A stretch of 64,000 nucleotides of DNA, taken from Ensifer adhaerens (lineage in GTDB: Bacteria; Pseudomonadota; Alphaproteobacteria; Rhizobiales; Rhizobiaceae). The notes under the pieces were generated by a model that saw only the letters and a list, made by a program, of their open reading frames with translations, made no database searches and was not told the origin of the DNA. The translations under genes and the position numbers were made by a program. This document shows, piece by piece, positions 8,820 to 17,007 of this stretch (positions within the stretch are counted from its first letter, which is position 1; every line of letters begins with the position of its first letter). Location: positions 434,001 to 498,000 of the forward strand of contig NZ_CP083351.1 of NCBI RefSeq assembly GCF_020035535.1, read 5' to 3'.

Positions 8820-10346
8820 CTAGTTGCCGCAGGTCAGCTCGGCATAGTCGATACGGTTCACATCGACATTCGGCCGGTAGCCCGAGCAGCCCTTGCGCAA
8901 ACCGGCGACCACCGAGGTGAAGACCGGCAGGATCATGCCGCCTTCATCGGCGACGATCCGTTGGGCATCGCGGTAGAGCTTGTTGCGCTCCGTTTCATCA
9001 GCCGTTTGCCCGGCCTTGACGACGAGCGCATCGAAATCGTCCCGCTTCCAGTGCGTCTCGTTCCATTCGGACTTGCTGTTCAGCGACAGCGTCAGGGCTT
9101 CTGCCGGCGGGCGGGCGCTGGTGTAGGAGATGACCGCCGGCTTCTTCAGCCAGACGGTGTCCCAGTATCCCTCGGCGGGAGAGGTGATCACGTTAACGCG
9201 AATGCCAGCTTCTGCGGCCATCTGCGCATAGACCTGCGCCAGCAGCATCATGCCCGGATAGGAATCCGACGTGTAGAGATCGAAGTCGATGCCATCGGGG
9301 TGGCCGGCTTCGGCAAGCAGCGCCCTGGCCTTCTCGACATCGACAGCCTTCGCCGGCACGCCGAGGCCGAGCGGGGAGGAGAGCGGGATCGGCGTATCGC
9401 CACCGACCTCGCCATAGCCGAGCAGCACCGTATCGAGGATCTTCTGCCGGTCCATCACCAGCCGCAGGGCCTCGCGAACCTTGACGTTGTCGAAGGGCGG
9501 CGTGTCGGTCCAGACGGCGAGATAAAGGGACGTCGCGCCCGGTGTGGCAACGAGTTCGACTGCTGGATTGTCCTTCAGCGTGATCAGGCTCGGCGGATCC
9601 ACCGTCAGGGAGAGATCAACGGTGCCGGACAGAAGGGCGGAAAGCCGCGAGGTGGATTCGAGGCTGGTAGTGATCTCCAGGCACTCGGCCTTCGGCAGGC
9701 CTGGACGCCAGTAGTTCGGATTGCGCCGCATCACGCGGACTGGGCCATTGATGGTGAAGGTCTCCTGCATGAAAGGCCCGGTGCCGTTGCCCCTGGTGCG
9801 AAGATCCTCCGACTTGGCGCCATCGGGCACCATCAAGGCATATTTGGTTGCGATCAGCATCGGCAGTTCGACGACCGGCTCCTTCAACTTGAAGAGCACG
9901 GTATGATCGTCGATCGCCGTGATGCCGTTCTGATCGAGGAAGGCGAGGGTCGAAAAGCCACCGGGCGAGATCGCCGGATCGAGCAGGCGGCGATAGGAGT
10001 AGACCACGTCCTGGGCGTCGAAGTCGGTGCCGTCGTGGAATTTTACGCCCTTGCGCAGGTGAAATGTCCATTCTGTTGCATCGGCGTTGGCTTGCCAGGA
10101 TTCCGCCAGCACAGGCACGGGCTGCATTGTGTTGCTGCGGTCGACAAGCGGCTCGTAGACTGAACGGATATGGTAGACGCTGTCCGTGCCGATGAGGGCT
10201 GCCGGGTCCATCGTCTGCTTCTCGCCGTCGGATTCATAACCGAGCACCCGGACGCAAGCCTGCTGAGCGGCGGCTGCGGTTGCAAAAAGCGCACAGCCGG
10301 TCATGGCCACGGCGAGTGCCGTGGTTCTCATAAGATCCCGTTTCAT
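8820..10346 (-). CDS. Periplasmic solute-binding protein, peptide/nickel family (SBP_bac_5)
   Basis: This 508-residue exported protein captures the substrate for the minus-strand importer. A signal peptide ([20 protein letters not shown], cleavage after AAAA) is followed by a family-5 binding fold: a substrate-pocket region YEPLVDR near residue 65 and [20 protein letters not shown] near residue 85, typical of DppA/OppA. The start has GGGGAA about 6 nt upstream. It is first in the operon and diverges from the LysR gene at 10456. The ligand may be a small zwitterion rather than a peptide, given the downstream DMSP-lyase-like gene; this is inferred. Confidence 0.93.
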   Translation of the reverse strand: MKRDLMRTTALAVAMTGCALFATAAAAQQACVRVLGYESDGEKQTMDPAALIGTDSVYHIRSVYEPLVDRSNTMQPVPVLAESWQANADATEWTFHLRKGVKFHDGTDFDAQDVVYSYRRLLDPAISPGGFSTLAFLDQNGITAIDDHTVLFKLKEPVVELPMLIATKYALMVPDGAKSEDLRTRGNGTGPFMQETFTINGPVRVMRRNPNYWRPGLPKAECLEITTSLESTSRLSALLSGTVDLSLTVDPPSLITLKDNPAVELVATPGATSLYLAVWTDTPPFDNVKVREALRLVMDRQKILDTVLLGYGEVGGDTPIPLSSPLGLGVPAKAVDVEKARALLAEAGHPDGIDFDLYTSDSYPGMMLLAQVYAQMAAEAGIRVNVITSPAEGYWDTVWLKKPAVISYTSARPPAEALTLSLNSKSEWNETHWKRDDFDALVVKAGQTADETERNKLYRDAQRIVADEGGMILPVFTSVVAGLRKGCSGYRPNVDVNRIDYAELTCGN

Positions 10347-10424
10347 TTCGGTTCCCCATTCTTGGATTATTCAGGGAGTATGAAAATGGCGCCGGCTGCT
10401 TGCAAACGATTAGAATTAACGTCT

Positions 10425-10443
10425 ACATGAGTAAAATTCATGT
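10425..10443. promoter_or_regulatory. Candidate LysR operator dyad
   Basis: ACATGA and TCATGT form an inverted repeat with a 7-nt spacer in the 109-bp region between the divergent binding-protein gene and the LysR gene, ending 12 bp before the LysR start. Size and position fit a LysR binding site. Binding is inferred. Confidence 0.5.
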
Positions 10444-10455
10444 GGGTTTGAAAGC

Positions 10456-11334
10456 ATGGTCCGCCGCACATTGCCGCCCTTGACGACGCTCAGGGCCTTC
10501 GAGGCCGCGGCACGGTTGTTGAGTTTCAAGGCGGCAGCAGAAGAGTTGCGGGTCACGCAGTCGGCGATCAGCCATCAGGTGGCTTCGCTCGAACGCAATC
10601 TCGGCACGCCGCTGTTTCTCAGACTTCCCGGTCGGGTCGAACTCAGCCAGGAGGGAGCCGTCTATTTTCCCGTCGTGCAGGAAGCGCTCGACAAGGTTGC
10701 GCTCGCCACCGACCTCATCCGCCAGACGAACACGCCGGTATCGCTGACGGTGCAGGTTTATGTTACCGTCGCCGTCCGCTGGCTGATACCGCGCATGCAG
10801 ACGTTCAAGGAGAGTTCCCCCGAGGTTGCCGTCAATCTCGACGCGAGCCTGCTCGACTGGGAGTTCAATTCCGACCGCGCCGACATCGGCTTCATCTACA
10901 CGAAGACGCCGAACCGGCCGACCCTTGCATATACGCTACTGCGCCGCGAGCGCCTTGTTGGCGTCTGCTCTCCGGCCATTGCCAAGGTCATCAATACGCC
11001 CGAAGACTTAAGGCACTTCTCGTTTCTATCGGTCAGCGGCACTGCCGAGGATGCTGCAGCCTGGGCGGCGAGCGTCGGAGCGAGCGGTCTCTCTCAAAAA
11101 TCCTCGCCGCTCTTCGACAGCAATCTGCTCGCAATCGAAGCGGCCGCCAACGGCCAGGGGCTGGTCGTCGTGCCCCAGTTCCTGGTCGAGGCAGATATTG
11201 CCAACGGTACGCTTGCAGTCCCGCTTGCCTCGCAGGTCATGCAACCGGGCGGATGGTACCTTGTGCACCTGGAACGGCGCGCGAACGAGAAGGCGATCCG
11301 CAAGTTTCTGCAATGGATTGAAAGCCAGGTGTGA
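10456..11334 (+). CDS. LysR-family transcriptional regulator, divergent to importer operon
   Basis: This 292-residue LysR-type regulator has an N-terminal helix-turn-helix (residues about 8-64) with SFKAAAEELRVTQSAISHQV, then a GcvA-like effector domain (ADIGFIYTK near residue 137). It is transcribed away from the binding-protein gene with only 109 bp between the starts, the usual layout for a LysR protein that controls its divergent neighbour. The ACATGA-N7-TCATGT dyad lies just before its start. The inducer is probably the importer's substrate or the lyase product; this is inferred. Confidence 0.93.
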   Translation: MVRRTLPPLTTLRAFEAAARLLSFKAAAEELRVTQSAISHQVASLERNLGTPLFLRLPGRVELSQEGAVYFPVVQEALDKVALATDLIRQTNTPVSLTVQVYVTVAVRWLIPRMQTFKESSPEVAVNLDASLLDWEFNSDRADIGFIYTKTPNRPTLAYTLLRRERLVGVCSPAIAKVINTPEDLRHFSFLSVSGTAEDAAAWAASVGASGLSQKSSPLFDSNLLAIEAAANGQGLVVVPQFLVEADIANGTLAVPLASQVMQPGGWYLVHLERRANEKAIRKFLQWIESQV

Positions 11335-12206
11335 AGACGCAAGGGGGATGCTTGCATGTTCCGTTTATGCAGAGCCTGCAGTCACCGCAACAGCATCATC
11401 GGTACATCCATCAGATGCGGACCGAAAATACCGAAAAAGACTTCTGCTGAGGCTCTTATCTCCGCATAGGCTGTTAGAACAGCCAATCCCAGGATTGAGA
11501 TCGCAGATCCGAGCCGGATAGCAGCGCTACCATCACCATCATGAACGTCCGTCGTGGGCGCTGGAGGGTCGGAGGATGGGCGGTTGCCATGGAGAAGGTT
11601 GTCGTTTGCCGCGCGCAACAGGCGGGTGGGTCGCGGATATCGAAGGCGACTTTTCTCGCATATCCCGGGATAAGCCTCGCAGATTGAGTTCGCCATCTGA
11701 CACATCCATGACCAATTTGAACGCTTACAATCTTAGGTGAACCGCTTCGTTTGGCCGTTCCCAGGGTAACTGGGCCCCCCAGTTGGCATTCTCTTGCCAC
11801 GGGCGAAACGCCCCTGTTTTGGTTCTCGAAGGGACTCCTCAATTGGCAACCGCGAGACATCGGCCAAGGGGGCGCGTTCCTTCCCGCGTGACCGGCCTAC
11901 CTGCCTATTGAGCGCCCAACATTGGAGCAATGCATCCCGACGCGGCAGGGAACCAACTGGTCGCGACTGGTGGCTCTCAGCGTTTCGACATTGGATCTGC
12001 GCATATCGTAAGATCGTGGAAGAGGGGTTCATTGACCTTGCAATGGGCATGACACCACCGAATCTTCGCGATTGGCAATTGATGCCGATCTGCGCTAGCT
12101 CAACCGACATCTTGGATCCTGTATACCGGAAGCACACTGGACGCAGGGGCCGGGACAGAAATAGGCGGATGGTACGCTGTCCTCTTATCCTGGCGCCAAG
12201 GACCAA
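11335..12206. other. Gene-poor stretch with no supportable CDS
   Basis: About 870 bp where the open frames on both strands have unnatural composition and no ribosome sites. A short GGGCG-AAA-CGCCC hairpin followed by CTGTTTT lies at 11801-11820 and could be a weak terminator. I recognise no mobile-element end or RNA gene. Confidence 0.5.
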
Positions 12207-12614
12207 ATGCAGGAAGCCGTCGTCGCCCATATCGGGATCCGTATCCGCGCGCGAAGGATCAGGTCGAGAATGTCACGAGCGGAATTGGGCGCAATAGTTG
12301 GCCTGACAGGCGGGCAAGTGGGCGACGTCGAGCGGGGCGTCAGCTGGGTCAGTCCATACCAGCTCTTGTCCATCGCCGACGCGCTGGAAGTGGACGCTTC
12401 GCATTTTTTCAGTGATCAGCACCTCTTACAGCACCTGCTGCGAGGCAACAGGCAGCCTCGGAGTTGGGCGCTGATCCGACCTGTTCGGTCGCTGAGATCG
12501 GCTTCGCATTCGTGCTCCAATAATGGTCGCGGAATTGACTGCGGTTTCGATCGTGCTCAACACCGGTCCTTGTCGAACGCCGAAGTGTCTGCCGGGGCAG
12601 TCCCGTCAGGGTAA
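12207..12614 (+). pseudogene. XRE-type helix-turn-helix regulator, probably frameshifted
   Basis: The first about 70 residues are a Cro/C1-type DNA-binding domain (IRARRIRSRMSRAELGAIVG, then VERGVSWVSPYQLLSIADAL and a VDASHFF ending), preceded by AAGGA and a normal ATG. After residue about 72 the frame becomes rich in Arg, Ser and Pro and looks non-native. Another frame from about 12430 reads natural-looking protein (AARQQAASELGADPTCSVAE) and stops soon after. A frameshift near 12425-12435 would restore a protein of about 110 residues, a usual size for rhizobial XRE regulators. It may also survive as a short functional domain. Confidence 0.55.
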
Positions 12615-12738
12615 GTTTTCAAGGCGGACGCAGCCAGATCAAGGGTCCTTTGGTCGTTCAAATGCCTTGCGACAGCCTCCAACTTCTTGGCACCAGTCGC
12701 GAGATCAAGACTGAGGTTGCGTTCCAAAGGCGACTTTC

Positions 12739-13494
12739 TCAGTGCGCCGTGTAGGCACCATCCACAAGGTGAACGCTTCCTGTGATGAAACTCGCTTGCT
12801 CGGACAACAGAAAACAGATCAAGGCAGCCACCTCGTCGGGCGTGCCGCGCCGTCCCATTGGCTGCAGAGACATTATACGCCTGCTGTTTGCCACATCGAC
12901 ACTTTCTGAAGTGAGCGGCGTGTCGATCCAGCCAGGGGCGACTGCATTGATGCGGATCCCCGTTCGAGCGTACTCGATCGCAGCCGCCTTGGTCAGTCCG
13001 ACCACTGCGTGCTTGGCGGCGGTGTAAGCGGCAGCGGTCGGGAGTGCGACGGCGCCGAGAATGGACGCAGTGTTTACGATCGCGCCGCCGCCTTGCGCTG
13101 CCATCGCTGCAATCTCATGCTTCATGCAGTAAAAAACGCCGTGCAGGTTCACATCCATGAGTGCGTGCCAGCTCTCAAGCGGATAGTCGGCAATCGGCCG
13201 GCGGATCCCGTGGACGCCGGCATTGTTGACAGCAAGATGAAGGCCACCACAGGTCTGCACGGCAAACGTGACCATCTGCTCCACCGCGGCCGGATCGGCG
13301 ACATTGGCCGCGATATCATGGGCCTTGCCTCCGCTCGAACGGATTTCGTCGGCGACCAGGCGCACGGCGCTGGCATCAACATCCGCGGCAACGACTTCGG
13401 CGCCCTCGGCAGCAAGTTGGTGACACACTGCCGCACCAATTCCCGAACCCGCGCCGGTCACAAGCGCGACCTTGCCTGCGAAGCCTAGATCCAT
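12739..13494 (-). CDS. Short-chain dehydrogenase/reductase (FabG-like)
   Basis: This 251-residue classical SDR has the NAD(P)-binding glycine motif TGAGSGIG (residues about 13-20), NNAG near residue 90, and the catalytic Ser plus YTAAK tetrad region near residues 140-160. The C-terminal PMGRRGTPDEVAALICFLLS segment is typical of FabG-like enzymes. An acidic residue after the second strand (AADVDAS) suggests NAD rather than NADP preference. The gene stands alone, with no pathway partner nearby, so the substrate is unknown. Confidence 0.92.
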   Translation of the reverse strand: MDLGFAGKVALVTGAGSGIGAAVCHQLAAEGAEVVAADVDASAVRLVADEIRSSGGKAHDIAANVADPAAVEQMVTFAVQTCGGLHLAVNNAGVHGIRRPIADYPLESWHALMDVNLHGVFYCMKHEIAAMAAQGGGAIVNTASILGAVALPTAAAYTAAKHAVVGLTKAAAIEYARTGIRINAVAPGWIDTPLTSESVDVANSRRIMSLQPMGRRGTPDEVAALICFLLSEQASFITGSVHLVDGAYTAH

Positions 13495-13812
13495 ATGTGT
13501 TCATTCCTAACTTTGCCGTTCCGCGAACGCGCCGTCTTCGCAAGTCATTCTATGAAATGCACCCGAAGACCCGATCTTCCAACCGGACCAGCACAGCAAC
13601 GCATAAGAATGGCGCCAACTTTAGACCCGATTCACGCAGTGCATCTAGGCCCTCTTTTGGAATATACAGCGCTTTCCGTCTAATTCGCGGGACTGTCGGC
13701 AAGAAGCCATTTTCCTATCCTGTCCCCGGACGAAGTTTATTGCAGCTTGGCGGGTAAGTGTTGTAAGTCTAATGGACGATTCGGGGCGTACCATTTTTCT
13801 CAGCAGGTAAGA
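13495..13812. other. Divergent intergenic region without a recognised gene
   Basis: This separates the divergent SDR and L,D-transpeptidase genes and should hold promoters for both. Short open frames across it lack ribosome sites and conserved features. I see no strong dyad or RNA. Confidence 0.4.
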
Positions 13813-14400
13813 ATGGACAATCACCGCATTACACGGAGGTTCCTCCTCGTTGGCAGCCTTAGCCTATTGGCCGGGTGCAGTTCAAATTGGCAGCGCATTT
13901 CCTTTCCCTCCCTGTATGCCGGCACCCCCGGCGTCGATCCGCGCTATCGAAAACAACATGTCCGCTTCGACGGCAATGAGCCAGCCGGCACGATTCTTGT
14001 CGACACCAACCAACGCTACCTCTACGCCATCGAAGAGGGCGGATGGGCGATGCGCTACGGCATCGGTGTCGGCGAGGAGGGCCTGACGCTCAAGGGCCGC
14101 GCCGTTGTCGGGCGCAAGGCCGAGTGGCCATCATGGACGCCGACGGCAAGCATGATCCGCCGCAAACCGGAACTGGCGCAATACGCCGGGGGCGTTTCCG
14201 GCGGCCCTCACAACCCGTTGGGGGCATCCGCTCTATATCTTTATCGCAACGGGCAGGACACCAAGTTCCGTCTGCACGGCACCAACGCACCCTGGACAAT
14301 CGGGCACGCCGTTTCCAACGGCTGCATCCGGCTTACAAACGACGATATCGTTGATCTTTACGCGCGAACTCCGGTTGGAACGCAGGTATTGATCATTTGA
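13813..14400 (+). CDS. L,D-transpeptidase (YkuD) lipoprotein
   Basis: This 195-residue protein has a lipoprotein signal (RRFLLVGSLSLLAGC, lipobox LAGC) and a YkuD catalytic domain. The active-site signature is intact: H155 in LHGTN and C171 in SNGCIRL. YkuD enzymes form 3-3 crosslinks in peptidoglycan or attach proteins to it, acting in the periplasm. The ATG at 13813 is chosen because it directly precedes the signal peptide; an earlier in-frame ATG at 13747 would add 22 residues not expected of a lipoprotein. Short rhizobial YkuD paralogs of this kind are common. Confidence 0.9.
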   Translation: MDNHRITRRFLLVGSLSLLAGCSSNWQRISFPSLYAGTPGVDPRYRKQHVRFDGNEPAGTILVDTNQRYLYAIEEGGWAMRYGIGVGEEGLTLKGRAVVGRKAEWPSWTPTASMIRRKPELAQYAGGVSGGPHNPLGASALYLYRNGQDTKFRLHGTNAPWTIGHAVSNGCIRLTNDDIVDLYARTPVGTQVLII

Positions 14401-14590
14401 TGGCGCCCTCTATGTTAGAGCGGTATTGGAATAGGGCTGACATACTTCTGACGAACTCTTCAAAGTTCGGTAATGATAAATGGACTGACGAGTGTGCCCT
14501 TTCCGCACTAGGCCGAATCTTGAATTGCTACTAATACTATGAATGTTGCCTTCGAATACCCATTCCGATCACAGAGGGAAGGAAATATTG

Positions 14591-14722
14591 ATGAGCAGAA
14601 TTCTAATCGTAACAGTTGCGTTGCTTTCCGTTGCTAGCCTCTCGGCTTGCGGAACAATCGGCAAAGGTAAGGGTAAAGCGCCGCCACCAGTGGCAGCGGA
14701 ACCTGCGCCCGTTTACAAATAG
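14591..14722 (+). CDS. Small lipoprotein, 43 residues
   Basis: This very short gene encodes a signal peptide with lipobox (SVASLSAC, Cys20), then a Gly-Lys stretch (GKGKGK) and a Pro/Ala-rich tail ending PVYK. The ribosome site is GGAAGG, 9 nt upstream of the ATG. Similar tiny lipoproteins of unknown function are recurrent in rhizobial genomes. It lies between a YkuD lipoprotein and another lipoprotein, so this stretch looks like an envelope gene group, although the genes are separately spaced. Confidence 0.7.
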   Translation: MSRILIVTVALLSVASLSACGTIGKGKGKAPPPVAAEPAPVYK

Positions 14723-14737
14723 TGGCTGACCTTGGTT

Positions 14738-14763
14738 CGGGGAGGGCCTCACGGTCCTCCCCG
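14738..14763 (+). terminator. Strong GC hairpin after the small lipoprotein
   Basis: CGGGGAGG at 14738-14745 pairs perfectly with CCTCCCCG at 14756-14763 around a 10-nt loop. It starts 15 bp after the small-lipoprotein stop. No U-tract follows, so it may be a weak terminator or an mRNA-stabilising 3' hairpin. Confidence 0.4.
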
Positions 14764-14848
14764 CCCTGTCTGATCGCGGCTGCGGTGGCAAGCCGCTCAA
14801 GATGGCCGCTTCAAGCGCTCATCTGAATTCAGGAGATATGGCGCAGTA

Positions 14849-15421
14849 ATGACGCTCTCACTAGGTCGCATTCCGTTCGCCGTCATAACCGCCCTGGCGG
14901 TTACCGCGTGTCAATCGCAAGACAAAAGCCCGCAGCCACGCTATGTCTCAACCATTGCAGGCAGTCCAGCGCAACAACGCGATCAGGGCTATTTCATCGA
15001 ATTCCGCTCCCGTTATGCGCTCAGTTACGGTCATACCTATGTGGTCTTTGGCCGCCTGAACGAGTCCGGAGCAATGGTCAATCCGGAAGTCGCGGGACTG
15101 GCTCCAGCAACAAGCGACACCGCTCCCTACGTGCTGGGGCATCTTTTGCCGGTACCTGCAGAAACGGGCGCAAGCGACGGTGATCTTGAGGAGCAATACA
15201 GGTCCGCGAGCTGGCGCGTCATGTTGACTGAAGCGCAATACCGCGACGTCGTCGCCAAAATCCGAAAGCTCAAAGCCAAAGCCCACTTCTGGCACGCGTC
15301 GCTCTATAACTGCAACGCTTTCGTGGCCGATATTGCCCGCTCCATGGGATATAAGACACCTGGTATCTGGCTGAGACCCCAACAGTTTGTCACAAGACTA
15401 CGCGAGATGAATGGCGGCTGA
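14849..15421 (+). CDS. Lipoprotein with a His/Cys papain-like signature, function unknown
   Basis: This 190-residue protein begins with a lipoprotein signal (FAVITALAVTAC, Cys21). The mature part has two conserved-looking sites, H62 in SYGHTYVVFG and C155 in LYNCNAFVADIA. A His before a Cys in this arrangement resembles permuted papain-like folds (LRAT/YiiX-like), so a periplasmic hydrolase or peptidase is possible; that is an inference. The best ribosome site (AGGAG) is 13 nt from the ATG, and a three-codon reading frame (ATG GCG CAG TAA) lies between them, its stop overlapping this start. Confidence 0.75.
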   Translation: MTLSLGRIPFAVITALAVTACQSQDKSPQPRYVSTIAGSPAQQRDQGYFIEFRSRYALSYGHTYVVFGRLNESGAMVNPEVAGLAPATSDTAPYVLGHLLPVPAETGASDGDLEEQYRSASWRVMLTEAQYRDVVAKIRKLKAKAHFWHASLYNCNAFVADIARSMGYKTPGIWLRPQQFVTRLREMNGG

Positions 15422-15620
15422 TCCGCGATCAGCGGCCGATCAGACGGCCTAGGGCCGGCTGGGTATGATTGGCTGCCAGTGCCTGGCGTCGGGCCGGCGT
15501 GAGTTTTGGTGTGCTCAGTTTCACTTTAGCACCTTGTCAGGTAGAGGCGGCGCATGGCAGTCTCGTCCCGGCTTGAAGTTTCGGTAGCCGAAGCAGCAGC
15601 AATAGCTTGGGTGATGCATC

Positions 15621-16214
15621 GTGAACATGTCTGTCCCTTCCATCGGTGAAGCTTTCTGGGTCATAGGCATCGTTGCCTGGTATGTGGTCCGTTACCCGTT
15701 TGAACGCCGGGCGAAGCGGGTGCGCGTGACGACCAGTCGCCGCTCGATGACCGACACGATTGGCCTTGCTGCTGCTTTGCTCGGTCTTGCGATTTTGCCC
15801 GGGTTTTATGTCGCAACCGGTATCCCCCGCTTTGCCGACTACCCCGCACATTCATGGATGGTGGTCCTCGGAGCCCTCATTTTCGGCATGGCTCTATGGA
15901 CCTTCCGCCGCACACACAAGGAGCTCGGCCGGAATTGGTCTATCTCGCTGGAAATCCGAGAAAAACATCAATTGATCAGCAAAGGCCTGTACGCCCTCAT
16001 ACGCCATCCGATGTATACAAGCTTCCTACTGATGGCCATAGGCCAGCTGTTTTTGTTATCAAACTGGCTGGTCGGCCTTGCGGGCGTCGTCGGTTTCTCC
16101 GTGCTTTTTTTCCTGCGGGTCGACAAGGAGGAGCGTCTGATGCTGGAGTTTTTCGGCGCCGAGTACCGTGCCTACATGGACAGGACGAAGCGCATTATAC
16201 CCTATCTGTACTAG
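15621..16214 (+). CDS. Isoprenylcysteine carboxyl methyltransferase (ICMT)-family membrane protein
   Basis: This 197-residue integral membrane protein has about five hydrophobic segments and the C-terminal ICMT/PEMT catalytic region: ALIRHPMYTSF followed by VDKEERLMLEFFGAEYRAY. The bacterial family methylates diverse lipids or carboxyl groups using S-adenosylmethionine; the substrate is unknown here. The start could be GTG 15621 or ATG 15627. It is followed after 10 bp by an E2-fold acyltransferase gene and then an SDR, suggesting one small lipid- or acyl-modifying operon. The 199 bp upstream begins with a GCTGATC-CGC-GATCAGC hairpin spanning the previous stop. Confidence 0.85.
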   Translation: MNMSVPSIGEAFWVIGIVAWYVVRYPFERRAKRVRVTTSRRSMTDTIGLAAALLGLAILPGFYVATGIPRFADYPAHSWMVVLGALIFGMALWTFRRTHKELGRNWSISLEIREKHQLISKGLYALIRHPMYTSFLLMAIGQLFLLSNWLVGLAGVVGFSVLFFLRVDKEERLMLEFFGAEYRAYMDRTKRIIPYLY

Positions 16215-16224
16215 AGGTGGCGTG

Positions 16225-17007
16225 ATGCGGGGCCGACCGGTCAAGCTTTCTGCGGCACGACGCCTCGTCGGGGATCTCATGCGATTTTCGATCGGCGTGC
16301 CGCGGGTTACCGTGCAGCGACAAATGCGTCTCAGCGTGTTGCATGAAGCCAGGACAAACCAATCGGAACGACCCTCTTGGATGGTGCTGTTCTTGAAGGG
16401 CTACGGGCTCCTGTCCAAAGAGATGCCAGAGTTCCGCCGGGCCTATGTCAAGTTGCCGAGACCGCAACTCTATGAATACCCGGGAAGCGTCGCGTCCGTG
16501 GCGCACGAGCGAGAATACCAAGGTGAGCGGGTTGTGCTTCTCAGTACGATCAGGACGCCCGAACGGCGGTCGATCCCGGAGTTGAGCGCCCTGCTTCAGG
16601 AAGCTCGGTCCCGTCCGGTTCTCGAAATCAGGGAGTTCCGTCGAGCGCTGAAGATTGCACGGTTTCCAGCGCCACTGCGGCGGCTGTTGATGTGGCTCAG
16701 CCTCAACATGGGTCGTCAACGGGGACACCGGTTCGGCACGTTCCAGTTGTCGGTCTATTCTGGGCTGGGTGCGGAGTCGCTCAATCCGCTGACGCCTTTG
16801 ACGACGATCTTCAACTATGGCCCAATCGCTGAAGACGGAACGGTCACCGTCCGTATTCACTATGATCATCGCGTCATGGACGGCGCCAATGTCGCGCGCG
16901 CCCTCCTGCGCTTTGAGGAAATCTTAAACGGAGAAATCGCAAACGAGGTGGCCAGTCTTTCCGCGGCCGAATACGCTTCGATTGCGGCGCGAAAGTCCTC
17001 CGTATGA
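16225..17007 (+). CDS. 2-oxoacid dehydrogenase E2-fold (CAT-like) acyltransferase
   Basis: This 260-residue protein resembles the catalytic core of dihydrolipoyl acyltransferases, without lipoyl or E3-binding domains. The active-site motif DHRVMDG is intact, with H215 and D219, close to the C-terminus as in the family. It lacks a signal peptide and is presumably cytoplasmic. The start at 16225 follows AGAGGTGG closely; GTG 16222 is an alternative. Its stop overlaps the start of the SDR gene by ATGA. A stand-alone E2 core next to an ICMT-like methyltransferase suggests acyl transfer to a small or lipid substrate, unproven. Confidence 0.75.
   Translation: MRGRPVKLSAARRLVGDLMRFSIGVPRVTVQRQMRLSVLHEARTNQSERPSWMVLFLKGYGLLSKEMPEFRRAYVKLPRPQLYEYPGSVASVAHEREYQGERVVLLSTIRTPERRSIPELSALLQEARSRPVLEIREFRRALKIARFPAPLRRLLMWLSLNMGRQRGHRFGTFQLSVYSGLGAESLNPLTPLTTIFNYGPIAEDGTVTVRIHYDHRVMDGANVARALLRFEEILNGEIANEVASLSAAEYASIAARKSSV

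Noticed and set aside
8643..10163. 506-codon plus-strand open frame over the solute-binding protein gene
   Set aside because: Shadow frame: the minus strand encodes a clear SBP_bac_5 protein with signal peptide over the same bases.
11801..11820. GGGCG-AAA-CGCCC hairpin followed by CTGTTTT as a terminator
   Set aside because: The stem is only 5 bp, the T-tract is interrupted, and no gene ends nearby on the plus strand.
14452..14469. CGAACT-N6-AGTTCG dyad upstream of the small lipoprotein
   Set aside because: Six-base arms with no second copy and 122 bp from the start; not distinguishable from chance.
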